A program made the position numbers and the translations under genes. DNA of 47,605 nt from Pseudonocardia xinjiangensis (GTDB taxonomy: Bacteria; Actinomycetota; Actinomycetes; Mycobacteriales; Pseudonocardiaceae): contig NZ_JAAXKY010000039.1 of NCBI RefSeq assembly GCF_012911925.1, positions 1 to 47,605 on the forward strand. The letters run 5' to 3'. Below, piece after piece: positions 8,201 to 17,030 of this stretch. The notes beneath the pieces were generated by a model that was given only the letters and a program-made list of their open reading frames with translations, had not been told where the DNA came from and made no database searches. Positions within the stretch are counted from its first letter, which is position 1. Every line of letters starts with the position of its first letter.

Positions 8201-9324
8201 TCCTCTGGCTCAACCCCGTCAGCGGCATCTCCGGTGACATGCTGCTCGGAGCCCTGCTGGACCTGGGTGCCCCGCTCGACGGGATCCGGGAGGCCGTGGC
8301 GCGAACCGGTCTCTCCGGCTGGAGCCTCGACGCCGAGCGGGTGACGCGCGGGGCCGTGGGCGCGACCAGGGCCGTGGTCACCGTCTCCGACGACGCCACC
8401 GACCGCAGCGCGGCCGCGCTGCTGGCGCACGTGGAGCGGGCCGGGACCCCGCTGGCCGAACGGGCCGTGCGGGCCGTCGCCGAGGTGGAGGCGGGGATCC
8501 ACGACAGCGACCCCGCCGAGGTCCACCTGCACGAGATCGGTGGGCTGGACACCGTGGTCGACACGGTGGGTGTCGCGGCGGCGCTGCAGCTGCTCGACGT
8601 CACCGAGGTGCACTGCGGCCCGCTCGCCCTGGGGTCCGGCACCGTCTCCACCCGCCACGGCGTCCTGCCCGTCCCGGCGCCCGCCACGGTGGCGTTGCTC
8701 ACCGCGGCGGGTGCGCAGGTGACCGGGGCGGGCACCGGCGAGACCGTGACGCCCACCGGCGCCGCCCTGCTGCTCGCGGCAGGGGCGCGGTTCGGGCCCG
8801 TGCCCACGATGGCGCTGCGGGCCGTGGGGTACGGCGCGGGCACGAGGAACCCACCCGAGCGCCCGAACGTCCTGCAGGCCGTGCTCGGCGCCGCCGAGGA
8901 CGCCGCCACCCCGATGGTGCTGCTGGAGACGAACGTCGACGACGTCACCGGCGAGGTGCTCGGGCACCTGGTCGGTCAGCTGCTCGCCGCGGGCGCTGCG
9001 GACGCGTGGCTCTCGCCGATCGTGATGAAGAAGGGCCGTCCGGCGCACACCGTCCACGTGCTCACCACGCCGGAACGGGCGGCGGGCTGCGAGCGGATCG
9101 TGTTCGCCGAGACCGGGAGCCTCGGGCTGCGCCGCAGCCCGGTCGACCGGCTGGCCCTGCCCCGCAGCACGAGTACCGTGGACGTCGACGGGCAGCAGGT
9201 CCGGGTCAAGCACGGACCGTGGGGCGCCAAGCCGGAGCACGACGACGTCGCGGCGGCGGCCACCGCGCTCGGCCTGCCGCTCCGCGAGGTCGCGCGCCGG
9301 GCACGCGACGCCGTGGCGGAGTAG
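8197..9324 (+). CDS. larC: LarC, CTP-dependent nickel insertase (NPN cofactor synthesis)
   Basis: This 375-residue protein begins VILWLNPVSGISGDMLLGALLDLG, the LarC signature, with the HLHEIGGLDTVVDTVG segment in the N-terminal domain and the C-terminal domain starting near VLLETNVDDVTGEVLG. LarC inserts nickel into the bis-thiocarboxylate to form the NPN pincer, consuming CTP. In Lactobacillus plantarum the two halves are joined by a programmed frameshift; here they are one continuous frame. A histidine-rich insert seen in some family members is absent. The GTG overlaps the larB stop. It is the last lar gene; 14 nt later a new promoter begins the acid-sugar operon. Confidence 0.95.
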   Translation: MILWLNPVSGISGDMLLGALLDLGAPLDGIREAVARTGLSGWSLDAERVTRGAVGATRAVVTVSDDATDRSAAALLAHVERAGTPLAERAVRAVAEVEAGIHDSDPAEVHLHEIGGLDTVVDTVGVAAALQLLDVTEVHCGPLALGSGTVSTRHGVLPVPAPATVALLTAAGAQVTGAGTGETVTPTGAALLLAAGARFGPVPTMALRAVGYGAGTRNPPERPNVLQAVLGAAEDAATPMVLLETNVDDVTGEVLGHLVGQLLAAGAADAWLSPIVMKKGRPAHTVHVLTTPERAAGCERIVFAETGSLGLRRSPVDRLALPRSTSTVDVDGQQVRVKHGPWGAKPEHDDVAAAATALGLPLREVARRARDAVAE

Positions 9325-9338
9325 CGGCCGCGGTCCCG

Positions 9339-9368
9339 TTGACATCGGAAAGCGCTTGCACGTAGCTT
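9339..9368 (+). promoter_or_regulatory. Acid-sugar operon promoter with LacI-type operator in the spacer
   Basis: TTGACA (9339-9344) is a perfect -35 box, followed after 18 nt by TAGCTT (9363-9368), a good -10. The spacer holds GGAAAGCGCTTGCA (9347-9360), centred on the AAGCGCTT palindrome typical of LacI/GalR-family operators. A bound repressor would block polymerase directly. No LacI-family gene is in the window. It lies 15 nt after larC and 41 nt before the first kinase codon. Confidence 0.7.
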
Positions 9369-9409
9369 CGAGGAGAAGCTGCCCCCCACCGACGGAGGTC
9401 ATCGCCCGA

Positions 9410-10486
9410 GTGGCCACAGGCACCGTCCGTCAGCTGGCCGTCGTCGCCGACGACCTGACCGGTGCCGCCGACGCCGCGGCTCCCTTCGCCGCACGCGGGC
9501 TGGCCGTCTCCGTCGCACTGTCCGGCCCCCTGCCCGGGGACGCCGAGGTGCTCGCCCTGCTCACCGACAACCGCTGGCGTCCGGCGCCGGAGGCTGCGCA
9601 GCGGATGCGGGCCGCGGTCTCCCGCATCCGGGAGTGGGGTCCCGAGATGCTGTTCGTCAAGATCGACTCGACGTTGCGCGGGCGGGTGCTCGCCGACGTC
9701 GAGGTCGCGCTGGACGCCTGGGGCGGCGGCAGTGCGGTCGCCACCCCCGCCTTTCCCGCCCAGGGCCGCGCGGTCCGTGACGGTGCTCTCGTGGTCCACG
9801 GCGCGACCACCGTCGAACGGGTCGGGGACCACTTCCCGCCCGGGGTCCACGTGGCCGACGCCGAGCACGACGACCACCTGACGGACATCGCGCGCCGGAT
9901 CGTCGAGGACGGGGCCGTCGCGGTCGGGTCGGGTGGGCTGTCCCGTGCGCTCGCCGCCCTGCTCGGCCACCCGGGCCGTCCGCCACAGCGCGGCGGCCCG
10001 GTCACGGGCGTGCTGCTCGTGGTCGGCACGGCGCACCCGGTCACCAGGTCCCAGACGACCTGCGTCCTCGAGGACGGGGCCGAGTTCGTCGTGATCGGCG
10101 ACACGGGCCGCTCCCCGGTCGAGACGGCGGCCGCCGCATTGCGGGCCGGCCGGCGGGTCGTGCTGACCAGCGAGGTCCCCGGCGAGGTCGAACCGGACAG
10201 CCCCCAGGCGGTGGCACTGGGCGTCGACCTGGCGAAGGCCGCGGCGGACGTACTCGCCGCGGCGCCGTCCGCCGGGCTGGTCCTCACCGGCGGCGCCACC
10301 GCCCTCGGCGTGGCGACGGCACTCGGAGCGGGCGAACTGCGCCTGTTGTCCGAGGTGACGGCGGGGCTGCCGAAGGGTGAGATGGTGGTGGGGGACCGCC
10401 GGATCCCGACGGTCACCAAATCCGGCGGGTTCGGTGCGAACGATGCGCTGTGCCGCGCCGCGGAGGCACTGGAGGACAACTCATGA
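9410..10486 (+). CDS. DUF1537 four-carbon acid sugar kinase (DtnK/OtnK family)
   Basis: This 358-residue protein has the two-domain DUF1537 layout. The N-terminal substrate domain shows VVADDLTGAADAAAPFA and FVKIDSTLRGRVLADV. The C-terminal ATP domain shows LVLTGGATALGVATALG and ends VTKSGGFGANDALCRA. Characterised members phosphorylate D-threonate, D-erythronate or L-threonate derivatives at C4. With a PdxA2 partner directly downstream, D-threonate 4-phosphate is the likely product (DtnK-PdxA2 pairing). The GTG at 9410 is chosen with GGAGGT 10 nt upstream. It is the first gene of a six-gene operon and its stop overlaps pdxA by 4 bp (ATGA). Confidence 0.88.
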   Translation: MATGTVRQLAVVADDLTGAADAAAPFAARGLAVSVALSGPLPGDAEVLALLTDNRWRPAPEAAQRMRAAVSRIREWGPEMLFVKIDSTLRGRVLADVEVALDAWGGGSAVATPAFPAQGRAVRDGALVVHGATTVERVGDHFPPGVHVADAEHDDHLTDIARRIVEDGAVAVGSGGLSRALAALLGHPGRPPQRGGPVTGVLLVVGTAHPVTRSQTTCVLEDGAEFVVIGDTGRSPVETAAAALRAGRRVVLTSEVPGEVEPDSPQAVALGVDLAKAAADVLAAAPSAGLVLTGGATALGVATALGAGELRLLSEVTAGLPKGEMVVGDRRIPTVTKSGGFGANDALCRAAEALEDNS

Positions 10487-11478
10487 CACCGCTGCTCGGC
10501 CTGACCGTCGGGGATCCGGCAGGAATCGGACCCGAAGTCACCCTGAAGGCCGCGGGTGACCCGCGGATCGCCGATGTGAGGCTCGTCGCGATCGGGAGCC
10601 TCGAGGCTCTGCGCGCGGCCGCCGCCGTGGTGGCCGACGCTCCCGCACTGCACGCGGTGGCCACTCCGGCGGAGGCGCGCTTCGAGCCGGGGACGCTCGA
10701 CGTGATCGCGGTTCCGTCCGACGTCGCCGTCCCCGTGGGGAAGCTCTCCGCCGAGGCGGGCCAGATCGCGTTCGAGGGTGTCGAGCGCGCGGTCGCGCTG
10801 GCGCTGGCCGGTGAGATCGACGGCATCGTCACCGCACCCCTGAACAAGGAGGCCATCGCGCTCGCCGGGCACCCCTACCCCGGCCACACGGAGATCCTCG
10901 CCGACCTCACCGGCACCACCGACTTCGCGATGATGCTCACCGCGCTGAAGCTGCGGGTCGTGCACGTCACCACGCACGTCGGGATCCGGCAGATGCTCGA
11001 GCGCGTCACCACCGAGCGCGTGCTGACCACGATCCGGCTCGCCGACCGCGCGCTGCGTGACATGGGCATCGACGAGCCGTCCGTCGGGGTCGCGGGCCTC
11101 AACCCGCACGCAGGCGAGGGCGGCCTGTTCGGTGACGAGGAGGCGCAGGTCATCATCCCGGCCATCGAGCAGGCGAAGGCCGAGGGGATCGCCGCCAGCG
11201 GCCCGTGGCCAGCCGACACGCTGTTCGGGCGCGCCGTCGCGGGCGACTTCGACGTGGCGATCGCGATGTTCCACGACCAGGGCCACATCGCCGTGAAGGT
11301 CCTCGGCTTCGAGACCGGCGTGAACGCCACGATCGGGCTGCCGATCGTGCGCACGAGCGTCGACCACGGCACGGCCTTCGACATCGCCGGCACCGGGCGG
11401 GCGAGCGCGGACAGCCTCGTCGAGGCCATCACGGTCGGGGCGGCGATGGCGAAGGCGCGCGCCGCCGCCCGTACCTGA
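10483..11478 (+). CDS. pdxA2: PdxA2-type 4-phospho-tetronate dehydrogenase (PdxA family)
   Basis: The 331-residue protein begins MTPLLGLTVGDPAGIGPEVTLKAA, the PdxA signature. Its metal-binding histidines are seen in YPGHTEILADL, in the THVGIRQM region, and in FHDQGHIAVKVLGF. PdxA oxidises 4-phospho-hydroxythreonine in vitamin B6 synthesis. PdxA2 paralogs next to DUF1537 kinases instead oxidise and decarboxylate D-threonate 4-phosphate to dihydroxyacetone phosphate, and this neighbour pair points to that role. Start and stop overlap with the kinase (ATGA), so they are translationally coupled. The B6 function is not excluded by sequence alone. Confidence 0.9.
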   Translation: MTPLLGLTVGDPAGIGPEVTLKAAGDPRIADVRLVAIGSLEALRAAAAVVADAPALHAVATPAEARFEPGTLDVIAVPSDVAVPVGKLSAEAGQIAFEGVERAVALALAGEIDGIVTAPLNKEAIALAGHPYPGHTEILADLTGTTDFAMMLTALKLRVVHVTTHVGIRQMLERVTTERVLTTIRLADRALRDMGIDEPSVGVAGLNPHAGEGGLFGDEEAQVIIPAIEQAKAEGIAASGPWPADTLFGRAVAGDFDVAIAMFHDQGHIAVKVLGFETGVNATIGLPIVRTSVDHGTAFDIAGTGRASADSLVEAITVGAAMAKARAAART

Positions 11479-11490
11479 GGGGAGAGAGCC

Positions 11491-12840
11491 GTGTCCGCTG
11501 ACCTGGGCCCGTTCGAGGCGGTGCGCCCCCTGCACTTCGATGCGCCCTTCCCGCGGCTGCTGCCCGTCCGGCAGGACTTCGACGCCACGCGCGTCGAGGA
11601 CGTGGCGGCGGCCACCGCCTCCGCGCTGGAGCCGCTGCGGGCCCGGGTCACCCCCGGCATGACGGTGGCGATCACCGCCGGGAGCCGCGGCATCCACGAC
11701 AAGCGCGAGGTGGTCCGCGCTGCGGGGGAGTGGCTGCGCGCAGCCGGTGCCGAGCCGTTCGTCGTGCCCGCGATGGGCTCGCACGGCGGTGCCACGGCCG
11801 AGGGCCAGGTGGAGATGCTGGCCGACCTCGGGATGACCGAGGAGACGCTCGGCATGCCGATCCGCGCCACGATGGAGACGGTCGAGCTGGACCGCCTGCC
11901 CGGCGGCCCGGCGGTGCACCTCGACGCCAACGCGGCCAAGGCCGACGGCATCCTCGCGGTCAACCGGGTGAAGGCGCACACCGACTTCTCGGCCGAGATC
12001 GAGAGCGGCCTCGCGAAGATCATCGCCATCGGGCTGGGGAAGCAGCGCGGTGCCGAGGGCATCCACCGGTTCGGTCCGGCGAACCTGGGTGTCTGGGTCC
12101 CGCAGGTGGCCGGCCGGATCATCGAGACGGGCAAGGTGCTCGGCGGGCTGGCCATCATCGAGAACGCCGGTGACCGGGCGGCCCGGATCGAGCTGCTCGA
12201 CGCCCGGGACATCGGCGGTCCGGCGGAAACGGCGCTGCTGGCCGACGCCAAGCGGCGGATGGCGACGCTGCCCTTCGACGAGATCGACGTAGCCGTGGTC
12301 GACCTGATGGGGAAGAACTTCTCCGGGTCCGGCATGGACACCAACGTGATCGGGCGGATGATGATCCGCGGCAGCGCCGAGTTCGAGCGGCCGCGCATCA
12401 GCAACATCGCGGTGCTGGACGTGAGCGACGCCTCCCACGGCAACGCCGTCGGGCTCGGGCTCGCCGACTTCGTCCCGTTCCGGCTCCTGGAGCGGCTCGA
12501 CCTGCGCAGCGTCTACATCAACGCGATGACCTCAGGGCTCGGCGGTCCGCAGCGCGCCCAGATCCCGATGGCGATGCCGGACGACCGCAGCACCATCGCC
12601 GCCGCGATCCTCACCTGCGGGCGCCCCGACTTCGAGGGCGTCACGCTGGTGCGGATGCGCAACACGCTGGACCTGGAGCACCTGTGGGTGTCGGAGTCGC
12701 TGCGTGACCAGGTGCTGGACCACCCGGGCCTGAAGATCACGGGCGACGCCGTGCCCATGGCCTTCGACTCCGACGGGCGGCTGCTGTCCGGGACCCATGC
12801 CCCGACCTCCACCGCCCCGACCACCACCGGAGAGAGCTGA
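11491..12840 (+). CDS. LarA-superfamily (DUF2088) nickel-pincer hydroxyacid racemase/epimerase candidate
   Basis: This 449-residue protein belongs to the lactate-racemase domain superfamily but is far from classical LarA. The cofactor region can be aligned by eye: His98 in MGSHGG, His163 in VKAHTDF, Lys176 in SGLAK and His192 in GIHRFG. They correspond to His108, His174, Lys184 (covalent pincer attachment) and His200 of Lactobacillus LarA. The Lys-His spacing of 16 is identical and the overall order is kept. It would therefore bind the nickel pincer and invert a 2-hydroxyacid at C2. It sits between pdxA2 and a UxaA dehydratase, about 2.2 kb downstream of larC, with no other LarA in the window. 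A sugar acid is the expected substrate (inference). The stop overlaps the next ATG by one base. Confidence 0.82.
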   Translation: MSADLGPFEAVRPLHFDAPFPRLLPVRQDFDATRVEDVAAATASALEPLRARVTPGMTVAITAGSRGIHDKREVVRAAGEWLRAAGAEPFVVPAMGSHGGATAEGQVEMLADLGMTEETLGMPIRATMETVELDRLPGGPAVHLDANAAKADGILAVNRVKAHTDFSAEIESGLAKIIAIGLGKQRGAEGIHRFGPANLGVWVPQVAGRIIETGKVLGGLAIIENAGDRAARIELLDARDIGGPAETALLADAKRRMATLPFDEIDVAVVDLMGKNFSGSGMDTNVIGRMMIRGSAEFERPRISNIAVLDVSDASHGNAVGLGLADFVPFRLLERLDLRSVYINAMTSGLGGPQRAQIPMAMPDDRSTIAAAILTCGRPDFEGVTLVRMRNTLDLEHLWVSESLRDQVLDHPGLKITGDAVPMAFDSDGRLLSGTHAPTSTAPTTTGES

Positions 12841-14393
12841 TGACCGTGGCAGAACCCTACGAGGATGTCGGGTCCGCCGAGGAGATCGGCGTGCGGCTGC
12901 ACGCCGCCGACAACGTCGTGGTCGCCTACCGCGACCTCGACGAGGGGACGGCCGCGGCCGGTCTCACGCTGCGCCAGGCCGTGCCAAGGGGGCACAAGGT
13001 CGCCACCGCCGCCATCCCGGTGGGCGAGCCCGTCCGCAAGTACAACCAGATCATCGGGTTCGCCACGGTCGCGATCGAGCCCGGTGACCACGTGCACACG
13101 CACAACGTCGAGTTCAAGGCGTTCGAGCGCGACTACGCCGTCGGCGCCGACGTCACGCCGACGGAGCTGGTGCCCGACGAGGAGCGGGCCACCTTCCAGG
13201 GCATTGTGCGGGCAGACGGCCGCGTCGCGACCCGCAACTACCTGGGCATCCTCACCTCGGTGAACTGCTCGGCCACCACGGCCAAGCTCATCGCCGACCA
13301 GTTCCGCAGGCCCGGGCTGCTCGACGACTTCCCGAACGTCGATGGCGTCGTGGCGCTGACCCACGGCACCGGGTGCGGGATGGCCGCCGACGGCGAAGGC
13401 CTCGCCGTCCTCCAGCGCACGCTCACCGGCTACGCCGAGCACCCGAACTTCGCGGGCTTCCTGATGCTCGGGCTGGGCTGCGAGGTCAACCAGATCTCCG
13501 CCGTCGCCGACGAGTGGACCATCCACCCCGCCACGCCCGTGCGCACGATGACGATCCAGGAGCAGGGCGGCACCGCTGCCACCGTGCGGGCCGGCACCAA
13601 GGCGCTGCTCGAGATGCTCCCGGCCGCCAACGAGGTGAGCCGCACCACGGTCCCGGCGAGCGAGCTCGTGCTCGGCCTCAACTGCGGTGGTTCGGACGCC
13701 TACTCCGGCATCACCGCGAACCCGGCGCTGGGTGCCGCCGTCGACCTGCTGGTGCGCCACGGCGGCACCGCGGTGCTCGGGGAGACGCCGGAGATCTACG
13801 GCGCCGAGCACCTGCTGACCCGCCGGGCCGTGAGCCCGGAGGTCGCCGACCGGCTCGTCGAGCGGATCCGGTGGTGGGAGCGCTACACCGCCGCCAACAA
13901 CGGGTCGATGGACAACAACCCCTCGCCGGGCAACAAGGCAGGCGGCCTCACCACGATCCTGGAGAAGTCGCTCGGCGCCGTGGCGAAGGGCGGGACGACC
14001 AACCTGACGGCCGTGTACGGCTACGCCGAGAAGGTCACCGACCGGGGTTTCACGTTCATGGACACGCCCGGCTACGACCCCGTCTCGGTCACCGGCATCG
14101 TCGCGGGCGGCGCCACGGTCATGTGCTTCACCACCGGACGCGGCTCGGTGCTGGGCTGCAAGCCCACCCCCAGCCTGAAGCTCGCCACGAACACCGAGAT
14201 GTACGAGCGGATGGCCGAGGACATGGACCTCAACTGCGGGGTGATCGTGGACGGCTCGGCGTCGGTGCAGGAGGTGGGCCGGGAGCTGTTCCAGCTCATC
14301 CTCGACACGGCGTCCGGGCGCCGGACGCGCAGCGAGGAGCTGGGCTTCGGCCAGGAGGAGTTCGTGCCGTGGCAGCTCGGGGCGGTCATGTGA
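12840..14393 (+). CDS. UxaA/GarD-family sugar-acid dehydratase
   Basis: This 517-residue protein has the full altronate/galactarate dehydratase layout: an N-terminal SAF domain (about residues 15-95, with QAVPRGHKVATAAIPVGEPV and GDHVHTHNVEF), then the catalytic region with VATRNYLGILTSVNCSATTAK, THGTGCGM, LGLGCEVNQ and LGLNCGGSDAYSG. Conserved cysteines and histidines in this region bind iron. Such enzymes remove water from C2-C3 of aldonates or aldarates to give 2-keto-3-deoxy acids. Sequence alone does not separate altronate, galactarate or related substrates. Its ATG overlaps the LarA-like stop (TGATG), so the two are probably coupled and may act in sequence: epimerise C2, then dehydrate. 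Confidence 0.92.
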   Translation: MTVAEPYEDVGSAEEIGVRLHAADNVVVAYRDLDEGTAAAGLTLRQAVPRGHKVATAAIPVGEPVRKYNQIIGFATVAIEPGDHVHTHNVEFKAFERDYAVGADVTPTELVPDEERATFQGIVRADGRVATRNYLGILTSVNCSATTAKLIADQFRRPGLLDDFPNVDGVVALTHGTGCGMAADGEGLAVLQRTLTGYAEHPNFAGFLMLGLGCEVNQISAVADEWTIHPATPVRTMTIQEQGGTAATVRAGTKALLEMLPAANEVSRTTVPASELVLGLNCGGSDAYSGITANPALGAAVDLLVRHGGTAVLGETPEIYGAEHLLTRRAVSPEVADRLVERIRWWERYTAANNGSMDNNPSPGNKAGGLTTILEKSLGAVAKGGTTNLTAVYGYAEKVTDRGFTFMDTPGYDPVSVTGIVAGGATVMCFTTGRGSVLGCKPTPSLKLATNTEMYERMAEDMDLNCGVIVDGSASVQEVGRELFQLILDTASGRRTRSEELGFGQEEFVPWQLGAVM

Positions 14394-15166
14394 TGGGGGA
14401 CGGAATGCTCGACTTCGGTGACCAGGTCGTGCTCGTCACGGGCGCCAGCAGCGGGATCGGCGCGGCCGTGGCCGAGGGCTTCGCCGGCCTCGGCGCGCGG
14501 GTGGTGGTGCACTACCACCGCAACCGCGAGGGGGCGGAGAAGGTCGTGAGCGCGATCCAGGAGGCAGGGGGCACGGCCACCAGCGCGGCGGCGGACCTCG
14601 CGGAGCCCGCCGCGGCGGCGGCCCTCGTGGACGGCGTCGTCTCCCGGCACGGCCGGTTGGACGTGCTGGTGAACAACGCGGGCGACCTCCTGCACCGCAT
14701 CCCCATCACCGACATGTCCGACGAGGACTTCGCCCGCGTGATGGACATCAACCTGACGTCGGTCTTCGCCACGAGCCGCCAGGCCATCCCGGTGATGCGC
14801 GGTCAGGGCGCCGGCTCGATCGTCAACGTCACGTCGGTGGCCGCGCGCACGGGCGGCGCAGGCGGGTCGGTCGCGTACGCCACGTCCAAGGGCGCGGTCA
14901 GCACCTTCACCCGCGGCCTCGCCAAGGAGCTCGCCACCGACGGCATCCGCGTCAACGCGGTGGCGCCGGGCATCATCACCACCCCGTTCCACGAGCGGCA
15001 CACCTCGGACGCCCAGATGGACGCCATGGTCAGCGGCATCCCGATGGGGCGTCCCGGACGGCCCGACGAGTGCGTCGGCGCGGTGCTGTTCCTCTCCTCG
15101 CCCGCGATGAGCGGCTACATCACCGGCCAGGTGCTCGAGATCAACGGCGGCCAGCTCACCCCCTGA
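14393..15166 (+). CDS. Short-chain dehydrogenase/reductase (FabG-like SDR)
   Basis: The 257-residue protein is a classical SDR: VLVTGASSGIGAAVAEGF binds the nucleotide, NNAGD is the structural motif, the catalytic serine lies in IVNVTSVAARTGG, and YATSKGA is the YxxxK pair. The C-terminus EINGGQLTP is FabG/glucose-dehydrogenase-like. In this operon it probably oxidises or reduces a sugar-acid hydroxyl or keto group. The residue after the second beta strand (VVHYHRNREGAE) suggests NADP is possible but does not decide it. The ATG at 14393 overlaps the dehydratase stop (TGATG); a GTG one codon earlier and an ATG at 14405 are alternatives. Confidence 0.93.
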   Translation: MGDGMLDFGDQVVLVTGASSGIGAAVAEGFAGLGARVVVHYHRNREGAEKVVSAIQEAGGTATSAAADLAEPAAAAALVDGVVSRHGRLDVLVNNAGDLLHRIPITDMSDEDFARVMDINLTSVFATSRQAIPVMRGQGAGSIVNVTSVAARTGGAGGSVAYATSKGAVSTFTRGLAKELATDGIRVNAVAPGIITTPFHERHTSDAQMDAMVSGIPMGRPGRPDECVGAVLFLSSPAMSGYITGQVLEINGGQLTP

Positions 15167-15184
15167 GGACGATCGGAGCCCTGC

Positions 15185-16981
15185 ATGAACGGCGACGAGC
15201 CGCGGCGTCTGCGTAGCCAGGCGTGGTTCGACAACCCGGACAACCCGGGGATGACAGCGCTGTACATCGAGCGGTACATGAACTGGGGGCTGACCCGGGA
15301 GGAGCTGCAGTCCGGCCGGCCGATCATCGGCATCGCCCAGACCGGCTCGGACCTGTCGCCCTGCAACCGCCACCACCTCGTGCTGGCCGACCGGGTGCGC
15401 GAGGGCATCCGCGAGATGGGCGGCATCGCGTTCGAGTTCCCCGTGCACCCCATCCAGGAGACCGGCAAGCGCCCCACGGCGGCGCTCGACCGCAACCTGG
15501 CCTACCTCGGGCTGGTCGAGGTGCTCTACGGCTACCCGCTGGACGGGGTGGTGCTGACCACCGGCTGCGACAAGACCACGCCGGCGTGCCTGATGGCGGC
15601 GGCCACGGTGAACATCCCGGCGATCGTGCTGTCCGGCGGCCCGATGCTCAACGGCTGGTACAACGGCGAGCGCACCGGCTCGGGCACGATCGTCTGGAAG
15701 GCCAGGGAGATGCTGGCCGCCGGGGAGATCGACGAGGCCGAGTTCGTGGAGCTCGTGGCGTCCTCGGCGCCCTCGCCGGGGCACTGCAACACGATGGGCA
15801 CCGCGTCCACGATGAACGCGCTGGCCGAGTCGCTCGGGATGAGCCTTCCCGGGTGTGCGGCGATCCCGGCCCCCCACCGCGACCGCGCCCGCATCGCCCA
15901 CGCCACCGGGCGGCGGATCGTCGAGATGGTGCACGAGGACCTCAAGCCGTCGGACATCCTCACGCGGGAGGCCTTCGAGAACGCCATCGTCGTCAACTCC
16001 GCGATCGGCGGCTCCACCAACGCGCCCATCCACATCACCGCGATCGCGCGACACGTGGGCGTCCCCCTGGCGATGGAGGAGTGGCAGCGGATCGGGCTCA
16101 CCGTGCCGCTGATCGTCGACCTGCAGCCGGCGGGCAAGTACCTCGGCGAGGAGTTCCACCGCGCCGGTGGCGTTCCTGCCGTGGTCAACGAGCTGATGGC
16201 CCACGGCCTCATCCGCGAGGGCGCCCGCACCGTGAACGGGGCGACGATCGGGGAGAACTGCCGCGCCACCGTCGCCACCGACCGCGAGGTGATCCGCACC
16301 TTCGACCACGCGCTGGTCGACGACGCCGGCTTCCTCGTGCTGAGCGGCAACCTCTTCGACTGCGCGATCATGAAGACGAGCGTGATCTCGGCGGAGTTCC
16401 GGGAGCGCTACCTGAGCGACCCGGACCACCCCAACATCCTGCAGGGCCGCGCCATCGTCTTCGACGGCTCGGAGGACTACCACGCCCGCATCGACGACCC
16501 CGACCTCGAGATCGACGAGGACTGCCTGCTGGTCATCCGGGGTGGGGGTCCGCTGGGTCATCCGGGCTCGGCCGAGGTGGTCAACATGCAGCCGCCTGCC
16601 GCGATGATCAAGCGGGGGGTGCACTCGCTCCCGTGCATCGGTGACGGCCGCCAGTCGGGCACCTCGGGCTCGCCGTCGATCCTCAACGCCTCACCGGAGG
16701 CCGCGGCAGGCGGCGGCCTGGCGGTGCTGCGCACCGGCGACACCGTGCGCATCGACCTCGACAAGGGCACGGCCGACATCCTCATCGACGCCGGGGAGCT
16801 GGCGGAGCGCCGCCGTCAGCTGGCGGAGGCCGGCGGCTACCCGATCCCTCCGTCGCAGACTCCGTGGCAGGAGATCCAGCGCTCGATGGTCGACCAGCTG
16901 TCGGGCGGCATGGTGCTCAAGCCCGCGGTGGCCTACCAGCGGGTGGCCCAGACCATGGGCGTGCCCCGCGACAACCACTGA
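15185..16981 (+). CDS. IlvD/Edd-family dehydratase (L-arabonate/D-xylonate dehydratase-like)
   Basis: This 598-residue protein belongs to the IlvD/Edd iron-sulfur dehydratases. The cluster cysteines are visible in [19 protein letters not shown] and [10 protein letters not shown]. The N-terminus [28 protein letters not shown] is typical of the pentonate and aldonate dehydratase branch rather than of dihydroxyacid dehydratase. These enzymes turn aldonates into 2-keto-3-deoxyaldonates. It is the last gene of the operon, 18 nt after the SDR, and is followed at once by a perfect hairpin terminator. Two unrelated dehydratases in one operon suggest more than one sugar-acid substrate or diastereomer is handled. 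Confidence 0.93.
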   Translation: MNGDEPRRLRSQAWFDNPDNPGMTALYIERYMNWGLTREELQSGRPIIGIAQTGSDLSPCNRHHLVLADRVREGIREMGGIAFEFPVHPIQETGKRPTAALDRNLAYLGLVEVLYGYPLDGVVLTTGCDKTTPACLMAAATVNIPAIVLSGGPMLNGWYNGERTGSGTIVWKAREMLAAGEIDEAEFVELVASSAPSPGHCNTMGTASTMNALAESLGMSLPGCAAIPAPHRDRARIAHATGRRIVEMVHEDLKPSDILTREAFENAIVVNSAIGGSTNAPIHITAIARHVGVPLAMEEWQRIGLTVPLIVDLQPAGKYLGEEFHRAGGVPAVVNELMAHGLIREGARTVNGATIGENCRATVATDREVIRTFDHALVDDAGFLVLSGNLFDCAIMKTSVISAEFRERYLSDPDHPNILQGRAIVFDGSEDYHARIDDPDLEIDEDCLLVIRGGGPLGHPGSAEVVNMQPPAAMIKRGVHSLPCIGDGRQSGTSGSPSILNASPEAAAGGGLAVLRTGDTVRIDLDKGTADILIDAGELAERRRQLAEAGGYPIPPSQTPWQEIQRSMVDQLSGGMVLKPAVAYQRVAQTMGVPRDNH

Positions 16982-16988
16982 CGGGCGA

Positions 16989-17022
16989 CCGGGCTCCCGC
17001 CGTGCCTGCGGCGGGAGCCCGG
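16989..17022. terminator. Bidirectional hairpin terminator
   Basis: A perfect 13-bp inverted repeat CCGGGCTCCCGCC / GGCGGGAGCCCGG with an 8-nt loop starts 7 nt after the dehydratase stop and ends 8 nt before the stop of the convergent regulator gene. There is no U-tract, as is common in actinobacteria. Confidence 0.85.
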
Positions 17023-17030
17023 TCGGTGGG

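Noticed and set aside
8197..9324. Programmed frameshift in larC, as in Lactobacillus
   Set aside because: Both halves are in one open frame of 375 codons.
11491..12840. Calling the LarA-like protein a lactate racemase
   Set aside because: Motifs around the cofactor differ clearly from classical LarA, and its neighbours are sugar-acid genes.
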